DNA of 64,000 bases from Fredinandcohnia aciditolerans (GCA_003640645.1 QGHH01000009.1:1-64000), one strand, 5' to 3'. Shown: positions 1 through 9,819, numbered from the stretch's first letter. Translations and numbers: made by a program. The notes: generated by a model not told the origin, from the sequence alone.

Positions 1-1003
<1,003 letters not shown>

Positions 1004-1095
1004 AGTATTGATTGCTCAATAGTTTGTTACTTTTGAATTAAACGTTGACGCTTGTATTGTGTTCAGTTTTCAAAGAACTTTTTTAGCGCCGCTCA
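1004..1095 (-). promoter_or_regulatory. rRNA leader with boxA-like antitermination element
   Basis: Between the promoter and mature 16S the minus strand carries TTCTTTGAAAACTGAACACA (about 1059-1078). This is the conserved Bacillus rRNA leader and boxA-like sequence used for rRNA antitermination and processing. A short GC-rich hairpin (AGCGCCGCTCAAAAGCGACT on the plus strand, about 1085-1104) sits at the start of the transcript. Confidence 0.75.
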
Positions 1096-1109
1096 AAAGC
1101 GACTTTAAT

Positions 1110-1139
1110 AATATATCACCAGACAACATTTCATGTCAA
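1110..1139 (-). promoter_or_regulatory. rRNA promoter P2 (sigma-A)
   Basis: The minus strand has -35 TTGACA (1134-1139), an 18-bp spacer and -10 TATATT (1110-1115), just upstream of the rRNA leader. The perfect -35 and the position relative to the leader make it the proximal promoter. Confidence 0.8.
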
Positions 1140-1214
1140 CAACTTTTTTAAGAAGTATTTTTCTTCTTTATAAGTTTTGACTTAATCAATCACGTTGTCG
1201 TGATGACTTAATCT

Positions 1215-1243
1215 ATATTATCAGCCCTACGTATATTTTTCAA
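1215..1243 (-). promoter_or_regulatory. rRNA promoter P1 (sigma-A)
   Basis: A second minus-strand promoter about 100 bp upstream of P2 has -35 TTGAAA (1238-1243), a 17-bp spacer and -10 TAATAT (1215-1220). Tandem P1/P2 promoters are the usual arrangement for Bacillus rrn operons. It lies immediately downstream of the gcv terminator. Confidence 0.7.
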
Positions 1244-1269
1244 TAGTTTATACCACGGTAATATATGGT

Positions 1270-1303
1270 AAAAAAAAAGACTCACCCAAATTAGGACGAG
1301 TCT
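1270..1303 (-). terminator. Intrinsic terminator of the gcv operon
   Basis: On the minus strand the stem AGACTC...GAGTCT is followed by a run of nine U. It begins 14 nt after the gcvPB stop and separates the gcv operon from the rRNA promoters. Confidence 0.9.
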
Positions 1304-1316
1304 CTACTATATATAC

Positions 1317-2777
1317 TTATTGTTTTTGATATCGTAAAACAGGTTTTCTAGCTGCTAATGTTTCATCAAGTCGACTTACAACTGTTGTATGTGGTGCTTC
1401 TTGAACGATTTCTGGATTTTCTTCTGCTTCTTTTGCAATTTGGATCATGGCTTCGATGAAGTCATCCAGTGTTTCCTTAGATTCTGTTTCAGTTGGTTCA
1501 ATCATCATACATTCCTCAACATTTAATGGGAAGTAGATAGTTGGCGGGTGATAACCAAAATCGAGTAATCGTTTTGCGATATCTAATGTACGAACACCCA
1601 ATTTCTTTTGACGTCTACCTGAAATGACGAATTCGTGTTTACAATGTCTATCATATGGTAGGTCAAAATAAGGTTCCAGGCGACGCATCATGTAGTTTGC
1701 ATTGATAACCGCATTTTCAGTTACAGCTTTAAGTCCATCTGGTCCCATTGAACGAATGTACGTATATGCACGAACATTGATTCCGAAGTTTCCATAGTAT
1801 GGTTTTACGCGTCCGATAGAATGTGGACGGTTATATTCAAACTGATAACCTTCCTCTGTCTTAACTAGTACTGGTTTTGGAAGGTATGGAATGAGATCTT
1901 CTTTCACACCAACTGGGCCAGAACCTGGTCCCCCACCGCCATGTGGTCCAGTAAAGGTTTTGTGTAAGTTTAAGTGAACAACGTCAAATCCCATGTCTCC
2001 AGGGCGCGCCTTACTTAACACCGCATTTAGGTTTGCACCGTCATAATACACTTTACCGCCGGCAGAGTGAATGATTTCTGTCATTTCTAGAATATTTTCT
2101 TCAAATAGACCTAATGTATTAGGGTTTGTTAACATTAATGCCGCAGTGTCTGGTCCTACTACGCGACGTAAATCCTCTAAATCAACTAGTCCGTCTTCAT
2201 TGGATTTTACTGTGATGGTTTCAAAGCCTGCAACTGTTGCAGATGCCGGGTTTGTACCGTGTGCAGAGTCTGGTACGATGACTTTCGTACGAGCTGAATC
2301 ATTGTTTGCTTCGTGGTACGCACGAATCATCATTAATCCAGTCCACTCACCATGGGCACCAGCCGCTGGTTGAAGGGTAACTTCATCCATACCAGTGATT
2401 TCTTTTAGGTGTTCTTGAAGATCATACATTAATTCCATTGCACCTTGGACAGTACTTTCATCTTGTAATGGATGGATGTGGGCAAATCCATTGAATCGTG
2501 CAACATTTTCATTTATTTTCGGATTGTATTTCATTGTACATGAACCTAATGGATAGAATCCTGAGTCCACCCCGTGGTTACGCTTGGACAATGCAGTATA
2601 GTGACGCATGATATCTAATTCTGATACTTCCGGTAGTTCTGGCTCCTCTACTCGAAGATAGTCACTAGGGATAACTTCAGCAATGTTGATTTCAGGTACG
2701 TCTAAATCTGGCAAACTATAACCAATTCGGCCTGGTTTAGATAGTTCAAAAATTAATGGTTGATCTTGCTTATTCAT
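1317..2777 (-). CDS. gcvPB: Glycine dehydrogenase (decarboxylating) subunit 2
   Basis: This is the C-terminal half of the split P-protein of the glycine cleavage system. It decarboxylates glycine with PLP and passes the aminomethyl group to lipoylated GcvH. The PLP lysine is visible in [20 protein letters not shown] (Lys273, with the Gly-rich stretch after it). Its 486 residues match the usual length of the split Bacillus form. It overlaps the end of gcvPA by 8 bp, which suggests translational coupling. It is the last gene of gcvT-gcvPA-gcvPB and is followed by a strong terminator. gcvH and the L-protein gene are not in the window. Confidence 0.97.
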   Translation of the reverse strand: MNKQDQPLIFELSKPGRIGYSLPDLDVPEINIAEVIPSDYLRVEEPELPEVSELDIMRHYTALSKRNHGVDSGFYPLGSCTMKYNPKINENVARFNGFAHIHPLQDESTVQGAMELMYDLQEHLKEITGMDEVTLQPAAGAHGEWTGLMMIRAYHEANNDSARTKVIVPDSAHGTNPASATVAGFETITVKSNEDGLVDLEDLRRVVGPDTAALMLTNPNTLGLFEENILEMTEIIHSAGGKVYYDGANLNAVLSKARPGDMGFDVVHLNLHKTFTGPHGGGGPGSGPVGVKEDLIPYLPKPVLVKTEEGYQFEYNRPHSIGRVKPYYGNFGINVRAYTYIRSMGPDGLKAVTENAVINANYMMRRLEPYFDLPYDRHCKHEFVISGRRQKKLGVRTLDIAKRLLDFGYHPPTIYFPLNVEECMMIEPTETESKETLDDFIEAMIQIAKEAEENPEIVQEAPHTTVVSRLDETLAARKPVLRYQKQ

Positions 2778-4116
2778 GGCTATCCCCCAATTCTTTTACA
2801 AGAGTATCAATCTCTTCTTTTGTACGAAGCTCAGTAACTGCTACTAACATATGACCCTCTAATTCTGGGTAGTCACGACCTAAATCATATCCACCGATAA
2901 TTCCATTTTCTAATAAACGAGCGTTCGCTTCTTTAACTGATTTACCTACTTTTACAACAAATTCATTGAAGAATGGCCCTTCAAATGCAATTTCAAAACC
3001 ATTTGCTGCAAATTGTTGTTTAGCATAATAGGCTTTTTGAATGTTTTGAGTTGAAATCTCTTTTACACCTTTTTTACCTAATGCTGTCATAGCAACCGAT
3101 GCTGCTAATGCGTTAAGCGCTTGGTTCGAACAAATATTTGAAGTAGCTTTGTCACGTCGAATATGTTGTTCACGTGCTTGAAGTGTTAATACAAAGCCAC
3201 GTTTTCCTTGTTCGTCTACTGTCTGACCTACTAAACGGCCAGGTACTTTACGCATAAGTTTTGATGTTACTGCAAAATATCCACAGTGTGGTCCACCAAA
3301 TGCAGCTGGGATACCAAACGGCTGTGCATCCCCAACCACGATATCAGCACCAAGCTTGCCAGGAGGTGTTAATGCTCCAAGTGCTAACGGGTTGCTTGAT
3401 ACAACGAACATGCTTTTACCTGTATGAGCAACTGCTTCAATTTCTTTTAATGGTTCAATTTGACCAAAGAAATTTGGATATTGAACAATAACACAAGCTA
3501 CATCTTTATCCATTAGAGAGTTTAATGCTTCTACGTCAGTAACACCGTTCTTTGTTGGAACTTCAACAACCTCAATGTATTGACCCTTTGCATATGTTTC
3601 AAGAACTAATCTTGATTCTGGGTGTACTCCCTGTGAAACTAGGACTTTTTTATTTTTTGTATGTCCTGAAGCTAACATCGCTGCTTCTGCAAGTGAAGTT
3701 CCACCGTCATACATAGAAGAGTTTGCTACATCCATTCCAGTAAGCTCACAGATCATTGTTTGGAATTCAAAAATGGCTTGTAACTCACCTTGAGAAATTT
3801 CTGGTTGGTATGGTGTATATGCTGTATAAAATTCTGAACGTGAAAGAACATGATCTACGATTACTGGCATGTAGTGATCATACACACCTGCTCCTAAAAA
3901 AGACGCATTGTGGCGTAAATCAGCATTTTTTGCTGCAAGTACAGAAAGTTCCTTCATTAAAGCTGATTCTGATTTTGCCTTCTTGATGTTGTATTCGCCT
4001 TTAAATCGAACACTTTCTGGAATATCATTAAAAAGCTCATCGACTGTAGATACGCCGATTGACTGAAGCATTTCGTTTTTATCTTGTTCCGTCATTGGTA
4101 AATAACGATGTTTCAT
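2770..4116 (-). CDS. gcvPA: Glycine dehydrogenase (decarboxylating) subunit 1
   Basis: This is the N-terminal half of the split glycine decarboxylase (448 aa). It has the PLP-dependent transferase fold but lacks the PLP lysine, which is carried by GcvPB; the two form the active P-protein. Typical stretches are [15 protein letters not shown] at the start and [20 protein letters not shown] in the middle. It lies 27 bp downstream of gcvT and overlaps gcvPB. It starts at ATG after an AAGGGG Shine-Dalgarno sequence. It should respond to glycine through the leader riboswitch. Confidence 0.97.
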   Translation of the reverse strand: MKHRYLPMTEQDKNEMLQSIGVSTVDELFNDIPESVRFKGEYNIKKAKSESALMKELSVLAAKNADLRHNASFLGAGVYDHYMPVIVDHVLSRSEFYTAYTPYQPEISQGELQAIFEFQTMICELTGMDVANSSMYDGGTSLAEAAMLASGHTKNKKVLVSQGVHPESRLVLETYAKGQYIEVVEVPTKNGVTDVEALNSLMDKDVACVIVQYPNFFGQIEPLKEIEAVAHTGKSMFVVSSNPLALGALTPPGKLGADIVVGDAQPFGIPAAFGGPHCGYFAVTSKLMRKVPGRLVGQTVDEQGKRGFVLTLQAREQHIRRDKATSNICSNQALNALAASVAMTALGKKGVKEISTQNIQKAYYAKQQFAANGFEIAFEGPFFNEFVVKVGKSVKEANARLLENGIIGGYDLGRDYPELEGHMLVAVTELRTKEEIDTLVKELGDSHE

Positions 4117-4143
4117 TGATGTACCCCTTTCCCAATTATCCGT

Positions 4144-5247
4144 TTATTTTTTAGGTCGCTTATAAAATGGTGTTGCTACTATTACCGCTTTAAGGCGTTT
4201 TTTACGAACTTGAACTTCAACTTCTTTTCCTAATTCGGCATGCTCTGATTTAATAAGAACTAAACCGATATTTTTTTGAAGCGTTGGCGATTGAGTTCCG
4301 GTTGTAACCTCACCCACTTGCTCGTCTTCAATATAAACTTCATAGCCATGTCGAGGAATTCCTTTGTCGATCATTTCAATTCCTACGATTTTACGAGGAG
4401 CACCTTCAGCCTTTTGCTGTTTTAATACTTCTTTACCAATAAAGTCGGCCTCTTTATTCGGCTTAACCGCAAAACCGATTCCTGCTTCGATTGGCGTGAT
4501 ATCCTTTGAAAGTTCTTGTCCATAAAGCGCAAGATTTGCTTCAAATCGCAATGTATCACGTGCACCTAGTCCGCATGGTAAAACACCTTCTGGTTCTCCA
4601 ACTTCTAAAATAGCATTCCATAACGCAGCTGTGTCTTCAGCGTGGCAATAGACTTCAAAACCATCTTCGCCTGTGTATCCTGTTCTTGATACAAGTGTTT
4701 TCTTTCCAGCGATTTCAACATCATCTTGGAATTTAAAAAACTTGATTTCACTTAAGTCAGTGTTCGAAATCTTTTGTAATACTGCTTCAGCTAGTGGCCC
4801 TTGAATGGCTATTTGGCCGATCTCATTCGAGATGTTAACGACTTCCACATCACCAAAGACATGCTGTTTAAGCCAGTCAAAATCTTTGTCTGTATTTGAA
4901 GCATTTACAACGAGTAGGTAGTGGTCATCAGATTTTTTATAAATTAATAGGTCATCAACCGTTCCACCATTTTCATAGCACATTGCTGTATATTGTGTTG
5001 CGCCATCTTTTAAAAGTGAAACATCATTTGTCATCATTTTTTGGAGAAAAGCTAAGCTGTCCTTTCCTTTCACATCAATTTCACCCATGTGTGAAACATC
5101 AAAAAGACCTGCTTTTGTACGAACCGCTTCATGTTCCTCTTTAATACTTGAAAATTGGACTGGAAGATCCCATCCGCCAAAATCAATTGTTTTGGCGCCA
5201 TGCTTTTGATATTCATCAAATAGTGGTGTTCGTTTTAATTCAGACAA
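4144..5247 (-). CDS. gcvT: Glycine cleavage system T protein (aminomethyltransferase)
   Basis: GcvT transfers the methylene carbon from aminomethyl-lipoyl-GcvH to tetrahydrofolate and releases ammonia. The 367-aa protein has the family N-terminus ([31 protein letters not shown]) and the C-terminal barrel ([25 protein letters not shown]). The chosen start is TTG, 7 nt after a perfect AAGGAGG; no ATG fits as well. It is the first gene of the operon and lies directly downstream of the tandem glycine riboswitch and its terminator. Confidence 0.96.
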   Translation of the reverse strand: MSELKRTPLFDEYQKHGAKTIDFGGWDLPVQFSSIKEEHEAVRTKAGLFDVSHMGEIDVKGKDSLAFLQKMMTNDVSLLKDGATQYTAMCYENGGTVDDLLIYKKSDDHYLLVVNASNTDKDFDWLKQHVFGDVEVVNISNEIGQIAIQGPLAEAVLQKISNTDLSEIKFFKFQDDVEIAGKKTLVSRTGYTGEDGFEVYCHAEDTAALWNAILEVGEPEGVLPCGLGARDTLRFEANLALYGQELSKDITPIEAGIGFAVKPNKEADFIGKEVLKQQKAEGAPRKIVGIEMIDKGIPRHGYEVYIEDEQVGEVTTGTQSPTLQKNIGLVLIKSEHAELGKEVEVQVRKKRLKAVIVATPFYKRPKK

Positions 5248-5325
5248 CCGAATTCCTCCTTAACATTCATCGTTTTAATAAGCTATTTGGTTTTTTGCTC
5301 CATAACCGAAAGATTCTGAAAATGC

Positions 5326-5370
5326 AAAAAAGGACAGATAAACTCCACAGCATTGTGAAGTCTCTGTCCT
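5326..5370 (-). terminator. Riboswitch expression-platform terminator
   Basis: On the minus strand GGACAGAGACTTCACAATGC folds back on a second arm ending in CTGTCC, followed by U6. The 5' arm GGACAGAG is also the 3' strand of the second glycine aptamer. Glycine binding should therefore prevent this terminator and let transcription reach gcvT, as described for the B. subtilis gcvT leader. Confidence 0.85.
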
Positions 5371-5668
5371 TGCACCTGAAAGTTTACCTAATTGAAGTTC
5401 AATTAGGTTTGCCCCTTTGGTGGCCATTCAGATCATTATCAGCGGCGAATCTCTTCGTCAGTTCGTTTTTCCGGTCCTCACGTATTATTTAATACGCTCC
5501 GGTCCTCAAAACTTCACTTCCTCAATCTTCTTGCTTCTAATGCCCTGAAATTGATCGGCTCTCTCCAGAGTTGCGTCAAACAAGAGTCTTTTTGCCTGAG
5601 AGATTCACAATCGGCTTGCTTGCTCCTTCGGCGCTACATAGATGTAGTCTCTCCCCTTGTTCTCATTC
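5331..5668 (-). ncRNA. Tandem glycine riboswitch (gcvT leader) with enlarged second aptamer
   Basis: Aptamer 1 (about 5560-5668, minus strand) shows the family core: GGGGAGAGACT, GCGCCGAAGGAGCAAGC, GAATCTCTCAGGCAAAAAGA, ACTCTGGAGAGAGC. Aptamer 2 shows GGCCACCAAAGGGGCAAACC, TAAACTTTCAGGTGCAAGGA and CAGAG. In B. subtilis the arm between CTGGAGAG and CCACC of aptamer 2 is a short hairpin. Here it is about 130 nt (5425-5557) and contains a fragment of a dispersed repeat with its own CGTATT/AATACG hairpin. The cores look intact, so function is probably kept, but this is inference. Confidence 0.93.
5446..5512 (-). repeat. Repeat-A fragment inside glycine riboswitch aptamer 2
   Basis: Read on the plus strand this stretch aligns with the repeat at 24227-24433. 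It shares CGAAT-CTCT, TTTTCCGGTCCTCACGTATT and ATACGCTCCGGT-CTCA with few differences. It contributes the CGTATT AAAT AATACG hairpin flanked by two GAGGACCGG copies. It occupies the peripheral arm of the second aptamer, not the conserved glycine-binding core. Confidence 0.75.
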
Positions 5669-5670
5669 GC

Positions 5671-5960
5671 GGTCTTCATATTTTTCATTTTTTTGGTAAT
5701 ACTAACGAAACGACTATGGAAAATTTATCATGTCCAAGCCCAAAAGCTCTTATTTTATCATTTAATTTAATTTGCTAATCCCTACTGAATAGCGTAGAGA
5801 AGCGTTTTCGAACTACCTTCATCCTACCATCATCTTGAGATTTGAGCAATAACTTATTTTCTTAACATTAATTTATTTTATCGGTAAAACGTTCGTATTT
5901 TAAGAAAAACCTTACTTTCTTCTATATTATACATCTCAACTGAGAAAGGACTGTAATTTT
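5671..5960. other. Divergent intergenic region gcvT / yqhH
   Basis: This stretch of about 290 bp holds the start sites of the leftward gcv leader and the rightward yqhH. AT-rich hexamers are present on both strands, but no promoter pair is good enough to call. I see no further ORF or RNA structure. Confidence 0.5.
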
Positions 5961-7652
5961 ATGAATGTCGATTTTGAATTTGATCAGTCGTGGCAAGGTG
6001 ACTTTCTGCAACGAATTGACGATGACGGTCCTTGGGCGAACTGGGAGTTATATAAACTTGCATACGAAGTAGAAAAACACCAGTCGATACCTGAATTCGA
6101 AGGACTTCAGGCTCCTAAGCATTTACCACAGCTAACACCACTACCACATCAGCTTGAAGTTGCAAAGCAAGTGGTAGAAAAAATGAACGGAAAAGCCATT
6201 TTAGCAGATGAGGTTGGGCTTGGAAAAACGATTGAGGCTGGCCTCATATTAAAAGAATATATGATTCGTGGGCTGGTGAAGAAAGTATTGATCCTTGTGC
6301 CAGCATCCCTTGTGTCACAATGGGCTTCGGAATTAAATCAGAAGTTTTATATTCCTGCAGTTCAGCAAAAAAAGAGCTATATGTGGGAGCAATACGATGT
6401 AATTGTTTCGTCAATTGATACGGCAAAAAGAAGTCCTCATCGTGAAATCGTCTATGAACAGGATTATGATTTGATCATTATCGATGAGGCTCACAAGCTA
6501 AAAAACAACAAAACAAAAAACTATGAATTTGTTCAAAACCTGAAAAAGAAGTTTTGTTTACTATTAACAGCTACTCCGATTCAAAACCGAATCGATGAAA
6601 TATTTAATCTGGTGTCCTTGCTGAAGCCTGGGCATTTAGGGAATCAGGAGAATTTCGAGGAATCATTCGGAAAGAAGAGTCGTTCAATCGATGACCATGA
6701 GCATTTAAAAGAATTAGTGAATAAAGTGATGATTCGCAATCGCCGTGATGATACTGGAATTGAGTGGACAAAACGCAAGGTGGAAACAGTGCCAATTGAA
6801 TTTTCTGAGACTGAACAGGAACTATATGATGCCATTTCTGACTATCGGTCTAGCTTTTCAGGCTTTGCATCCAGTATGTTTTCAATCTTAACCTTACAAA
6901 GAGAGGCTTGTAGTAGTCGAGAAGCTGTCTACTTTACATTGAAAAAAATGCTTGAGAAAAAGAATGAAGACGGAAGTAGCGCGGTTCCTGAAGATATGGT
7001 AATGGGCCTCATGAAAAAGGTTGAACAGGTTACACAAAATTCTAAGGCTGAAAAAGCGGTTGAATTTATCAAGCAAATCGATGATAAAGTCATTATCTTC
7101 ACCGAATACCGCGCAACCCAAATGTATTTGCAATGGTTCCTGCAACAGAATGGAATTTCTTCTGTTCCTTTTAGAGGTGGATTTAAACGCGGGAAAAAAG
7201 ATTGGATGAGAGAATTGTTTAAAGGCAAGTTCCAGGTGTTGATAGCTACGGAAGCTGGTGGTGAAGGAATTAACCTACAATTCTGTAACCATATTATAAA
7301 TTATGACCTCCCGTGGAATCCAATGAGACTTGAGCAACGGATTGGGCGTATTCATCGCCTTGGCCAGGAAAAGGATGTTCATATTTATAACTTCGCAACG
7401 AAGAACACGGTTGAAGAGCATATTTTAAAGCTATTATATGAAAAAATTAATCTGTTTGAACGTGTCATTGGACAATTGGATGATATCTTAACAAGATTGG
7501 ATCTCGGAAACATCGAAGACCATATTCAGGACATCATGCTTCGTTCACGCAGCGAGGGCGAAATGAAAATCAAGATGGAAAATTTAACTTCAATCTTAAG
7601 CTTTGAAGAACAAAATGGTGGTGAGCAGCATGCAGCAACAGGAAATAGTTAA
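5961..7652 (+). CDS. yqhH: SNF2-family DEAD/DEAH-box helicase YqhH
   Basis: A 563-aa SWI2/SNF2-type ATPase. Motif I is DEVGLGKT (Lys89), motif II is DEAH (175-178), and motif III is LLLTATPIQNR. The C-terminal helicase lobe has VIIFTEYRATQMY, EAGGEGINLQ and MRLEQRIGRIHRLGQ. The architecture matches RapA-like helicases, but the protein is only about B. subtilis YqhH length with no extra domains. Its cellular role is not known to me. The gene is divergent from gcvT as in B. subtilis and overlaps yqhG by 23 bp. The start is ATG after GAGAAAGGACTG. Confidence 0.9.
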   Translation: MNVDFEFDQSWQGDFLQRIDDDGPWANWELYKLAYEVEKHQSIPEFEGLQAPKHLPQLTPLPHQLEVAKQVVEKMNGKAILADEVGLGKTIEAGLILKEYMIRGLVKKVLILVPASLVSQWASELNQKFYIPAVQQKKSYMWEQYDVIVSSIDTAKRSPHREIVYEQDYDLIIIDEAHKLKNNKTKNYEFVQNLKKKFCLLLTATPIQNRIDEIFNLVSLLKPGHLGNQENFEESFGKKSRSIDDHEHLKELVNKVMIRNRRDDTGIEWTKRKVETVPIEFSETEQELYDAISDYRSSFSGFASSMFSILTLQREACSSREAVYFTLKKMLEKKNEDGSSAVPEDMVMGLMKKVEQVTQNSKAEKAVEFIKQIDDKVIIFTEYRATQMYLQWFLQQNGISSVPFRGGFKRGKKDWMRELFKGKFQVLIATEAGGEGINLQFCNHIINYDLPWNPMRLEQRIGRIHRLGQEKDVHIYNFATKNTVEEHILKLLYEKINLFERVIGQLDDILTRLDLGNIEDHIQDIMLRSRSEGEMKIKMENLTSILSFEEQNGGEQHAATGNS

Positions 7653-8424
7653 CTTTCTAGAGAATTATTTTGTTTCAAACCATTGTGAAATTCTTGAACG
7701 TCATCCCGGGTATATGACCGTGCAATTAACGGTTGATTTAGATAAACAACTTATGAACCGACCTTTTTATTGGACATATGTTGAAAAAACAGGCGGAACT
7801 CCGAATCCGATGAAGCTTACACTAATTACAGATCGGGATCAAACGCCTGACAATGTGAAGGGCGACTTTATTCATTTTGGTGCCCCCCGTTTACATCAGA
7901 TTTTTGAATCGACGAAAAAGCTCGCAAGTTATATACGCTTGTATCAGCAATCACCGCCCGGTGCACAAGGGAATACCCCTCTTTTCCCGTGGCTTGGGTT
8001 GAATGTAAAAATTTCATACAAGAGTGACCGCAAGCGTGATGTGCTGATGTCACTCGGGTTACAGCTTATTAATGGAATCATTGTTGAAGATTTCCAAGAA
8101 AAAGTTGAAAAGTTGCCGCTTACTCCTAAGATACCTGATCATACGTATACAATGTCACCGCTTGTTAAGCCACAAAGTGGAATTAACCGTCTCCAGCAAT
8201 ATGTGCGAGGGTATGTTGAAACTCAGGACCACTCTTGGGCAGATGAAGCAAGGCAGCGCTGGGACGAAGATTTAGCCTTGTTAAATTCCTTTTATGAGGG
8301 CATCGAAGAAAAACCTGAAAGCTATGAAATTGAAAAAGAAGCACTCAAAGAGCAATACGAACCGAAAGTTCTTGTCGAAATTATCAATGGCGGGTTGTTT
8401 TATCTTTGTCAAAACACGATGTAA
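7630..8424 (+). CDS. yqhG: YqhG family protein
   Basis: A 264-aa cytoplasmic protein of unknown function matching Bacillus YqhG. Recognisable stretches are MQQQEIVNFLENYF, MNRPFYWTYVEKTGGTPNPM and HFGAPRLHQIFE. The start at 7630 is preferred because GGTGGTGAG lies 4-6 nt upstream and the MQQQEI N-terminus is conserved. An upstream in-frame TTG at 7603 has no ribosome site. It overlaps the 3' end of yqhH, implying co-translation, and is followed by an intrinsic terminator. Confidence 0.88.
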   Translation: MQQQEIVNFLENYFVSNHCEILERHPGYMTVQLTVDLDKQLMNRPFYWTYVEKTGGTPNPMKLTLITDRDQTPDNVKGDFIHFGAPRLHQIFESTKKLASYIRLYQQSPPGAQGNTPLFPWLGLNVKISYKSDRKRDVLMSLGLQLINGIIVEDFQEKVEKLPLTPKIPDHTYTMSPLVKPQSGINRLQQYVRGYVETQDHSWADEARQRWDEDLALLNSFYEGIEEKPESYEIEKEALKEQYEPKVLVEIINGGLFYLCQNTM

Positions 8425-8430
8425 AATTGA

Positions 8431-8468
8431 CCTATCCTCACCTTCCGAGGGTAGGTACTATTTTTTTG
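8431..8468 (+). terminator. Terminator of yqhH-yqhG
   Basis: CCTATCCTC ... GAGGGTAGG forms a stem followed by TACTATTTTTTT, 6 nt after the yqhG stop. Confidence 0.85.
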
Positions 8469-8802
8469 AGGGTATTTTAAAAGAAATCGTTCGACAAATT
8501 CCTTACAATTTTTTGGTAATTTTACAAAAAACCTGGTTAGAATATCACTATGTATTAACCAACCACTTCATTAAGTTTACATTTTATAGGTCTAAATCCC
8601 TATAATTCGAGTTTATTCTACATAAATAGAGTAAAACTACTAAAATTCGATTGGTCGGACGAACTATATTTCGTGTTTTGTAAATATTTTGACATCGTCA
8701 GATTTTTACAGAAAATTTCATTTTCATGTTTTATACTTCTAAATGTAATACAAAGGTTCTATACATAAGAGACTATCGTTTTAGGTAGACGGCTAACATT
8801 CG
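8469..8802 (+). promoter_or_regulatory. sinI upstream region with Spo0A-like boxes
   Basis: About 330 bp without an ORF lie between the yqhG terminator and the c-di-GMP aptamer. A perfect 0A-box (TTTGTCGAA on the minus strand) lies at 8490-8498. A 7-of-9 match (GATGTCAAA, minus strand) lies at 8688-8696, overlapping a TTGACA. No -10 element is convincing. In B. subtilis sinI is activated by Spo0A, so the boxes fit, but the match is short and binding is unproven. Confidence 0.45.
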
Positions 8803-8895
8803 AACAGACAAAGGCAAACCTATTGAAAAATAGGGACGCAAAGTCACAGGTCTAAGATTGGACGTAACAATTAAGACGGCTGGACTGCCTGGAAT
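8803..8895 (+). ncRNA. Cyclic di-GMP class I (GEMM) riboswitch upstream of sinI
   Basis: The sequence carries the GEMM-I signature. It starts with AAAGGCAAACC, followed by the stem CCTATT-GAAA-AATAGG with its GNRA tetraloop. Next come GGGACGCAAAGTC and ACAGGTCTAAG, a variable hairpin, then ACGGCTGGACTGCC, whose TGCCT pairs with the initial AGGCA. It ends about 28 nt before the sinI ATG. No intrinsic terminator is seen between aptamer and gene; the Shine-Dalgarno GGGAGG at 8910-8915 follows closely. Control of translation initiation, or an anti-structure reaching the SD, is the likely mechanism (inference). Confidence 0.92.
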
Positions 8896-8922
8896 ACTAA
8901 TTGTATTTTGGGAGGAAACGAA

Positions 8923-9051
8923 ATGTTAAATGAAGTACAAAACAAAGATGAGCAATTGGATCAAGATTGGATCGACCTTATATTAGAAGCAGTGGAGATG
9001 GGAATGAGCGTCCAGGATATTCAAGCTTTCCTCCAAAGTAAAACAGCATAA
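8923..9051 (+). CDS. sinI: SinI-like antirepressor
   Basis: A 42-aa protein consisting essentially of the SinI domain: LDQDWIDLILEAVEMGMSV then QDIQAFLQ, matching B. subtilis SinI LDQEWVELMVEAKEANISPE. SinI binds the homologous C-terminal helices of SinR and breaks the SinR tetramer, relieving repression of matrix genes. It lacks the ~15-residue C-terminal tail of B. subtilis SinI. The start is ATG 6 nt after GGGAGGAAA. The gene sits directly behind a c-di-GMP-I aptamer and before sinR, from which a terminator separates it. Confidence 0.88.
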   Translation: MLNEVQNKDEQLDQDWIDLILEAVEMGMSVQDIQAFLQSKTA

Positions 9052-9114
9052 CGGACCTTATCTATACATATAACAATAACCTTTTGAAGCTACGGATTGG
9101 AAACATAAGGATGC

Positions 9115-9150
9115 GAGGGAACCTAAATTATCGGGTTCCTTTTTATTTTT
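9115..9150 (+). terminator. Terminator between sinI and sinR
   Basis: GGGAACC TAAATTATC GGGTTCC is followed by TTTTTATTTTT. It makes sinI a separate unit, so sinR relies on its own promoter region downstream. Confidence 0.8.
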
Positions 9151-9189
9151 CAGTTTTTTGTGTTCTTGTTATAAAACATTTACTTCGTT

Positions 9190-9206
9190 ATATGCTATAA
9201 TAGGTA
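9190..9206 (+). promoter_or_regulatory. Putative sinR promoter -10 region
   Basis: TATAAT lies in the sequence ATGCTATAATAGG, about 30 bp before the sinR start, with a poor -35. A GTTCTTG (one base from the SinR site GTTCTYT) lies upstream near 9161, so autoregulation is possible. Confidence 0.4.
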
Positions 9207-9227
9207 TATGAAGGAAGGTGAGAAAGA

Positions 9228-9554
9228 ATGATTGGTCAACGTATCAAAACATTTCGTTTGCAAAAACAATTATCCCTATCTGAACTAGCAGATCGCGCTG
9301 GAGTTGCCAAATCATACTTGAGCTCAATCGAACGGAATCTCCAATCAAACCCTTCTATCCAATTTCTTGAAAAAATATCTACAGTATTAGGAGTTACAGT
9401 CAACGAATTGCTCCATGAACAATCAGAACCTGAAAGTGTAGAACTTGATTCAGAATGGACTAGACTAGTACGCGAGGCAATGAAATCAGGAGTTTCCAAA
9501 GAGGAATTTCGATCATTCTTAGAATTCAACAAATGGAAGATGGATAATAAATAG
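9228..9554 (+). CDS. sinR: SinR master repressor of biofilm formation
   Basis: A 108-aa protein with an N-terminal Xre-type helix-turn-helix (residues 1-64; GVAKSYLSSIERNLQSNPSI is almost identical to B. subtilis SinR) and a C-terminal SinI-like oligomerisation helix pair (LDSEWTRLVREAMKSGVSKE). SinR tetramers repress matrix operons at GTTCTYT sites and are antagonised by SinI. Of the two paralogues in this window, this copy is closer to B. subtilis SinR. Its ATG follows GAAGGAAGGTGAG. A stem-loop terminator follows. Confidence 0.93.
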   Translation: MIGQRIKTFRLQKQLSLSELADRAGVAKSYLSSIERNLQSNPSIQFLEKISTVLGVTVNELLHEQSEPESVELDSEWTRLVREAMKSGVSKEEFRSFLEFNKWKMDNK

Positions 9555-9592
9555 AAAATGCTTCGGCACATTGGTTGCCTGAAGCATTTTTT
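9555..9592. terminator. Bidirectional terminator sinR / zinc-ribbon gene
   Basis: AAAATGCTTC GGCACATTGGTTGCC TGAAGCATTTTTT lies between two convergent genes; the U-run is stronger for sinR. Confidence 0.85.
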
Positions 9593-9595
9593 ATT

Positions 9596-9805
9596 TTATA
9601 TGTATGTATCGAAAGTGGTATTACTGTGGGATTCAGATTGTTGAGGAATTGGGTATTTTTTCTGTAATGATGAAGGATATGCTTCTCCAGCATCACGGGC
9701 ACGAAATGTTGCGAGATTATGATTACAAATTGGACAGTTCCATTTACCTTGTTTACTGCTCCTAAAAGATGGTCGATAACATCTTGAACATGTTTTTGTA
9801 TACAT
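9596..9805 (-). CDS. Small zinc-ribbon protein
   Basis: A 69-aa protein with two CxxC knuckles, CSRC (6-9) and CPIC (24-27), spaced as in a zinc ribbon, and a low-complexity polar tail. I do not recognise a named family. A very strong Shine-Dalgarno (GGAGGAGTCTCT before ATG) supports the start, and the gene begins 14 bp after the stop of the DUF5658 gene, so the two are one operon. It lies between sinR and the matrix operon. Function is unknown. Confidence 0.75.
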   Translation of the reverse strand: MYTKTCSRCYRPSFRSSKQGKWNCPICNHNLATFRARDAGEAYPSSLQKKYPIPQQSESHSNTTFDTYI

Positions 9806-9819
9806 AGAGACTCCTCCAT

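Noticed and set aside
7603-7629. Upstream TTG start for yqhG
   Set aside because: No ribosome site; the MQQQEI start at 7630 is conserved and has a good one.
9060-9115. Second riboswitch-like hairpin between sinI and sinR
   Set aside because: No GEMM core motifs; only a simple terminator follows.
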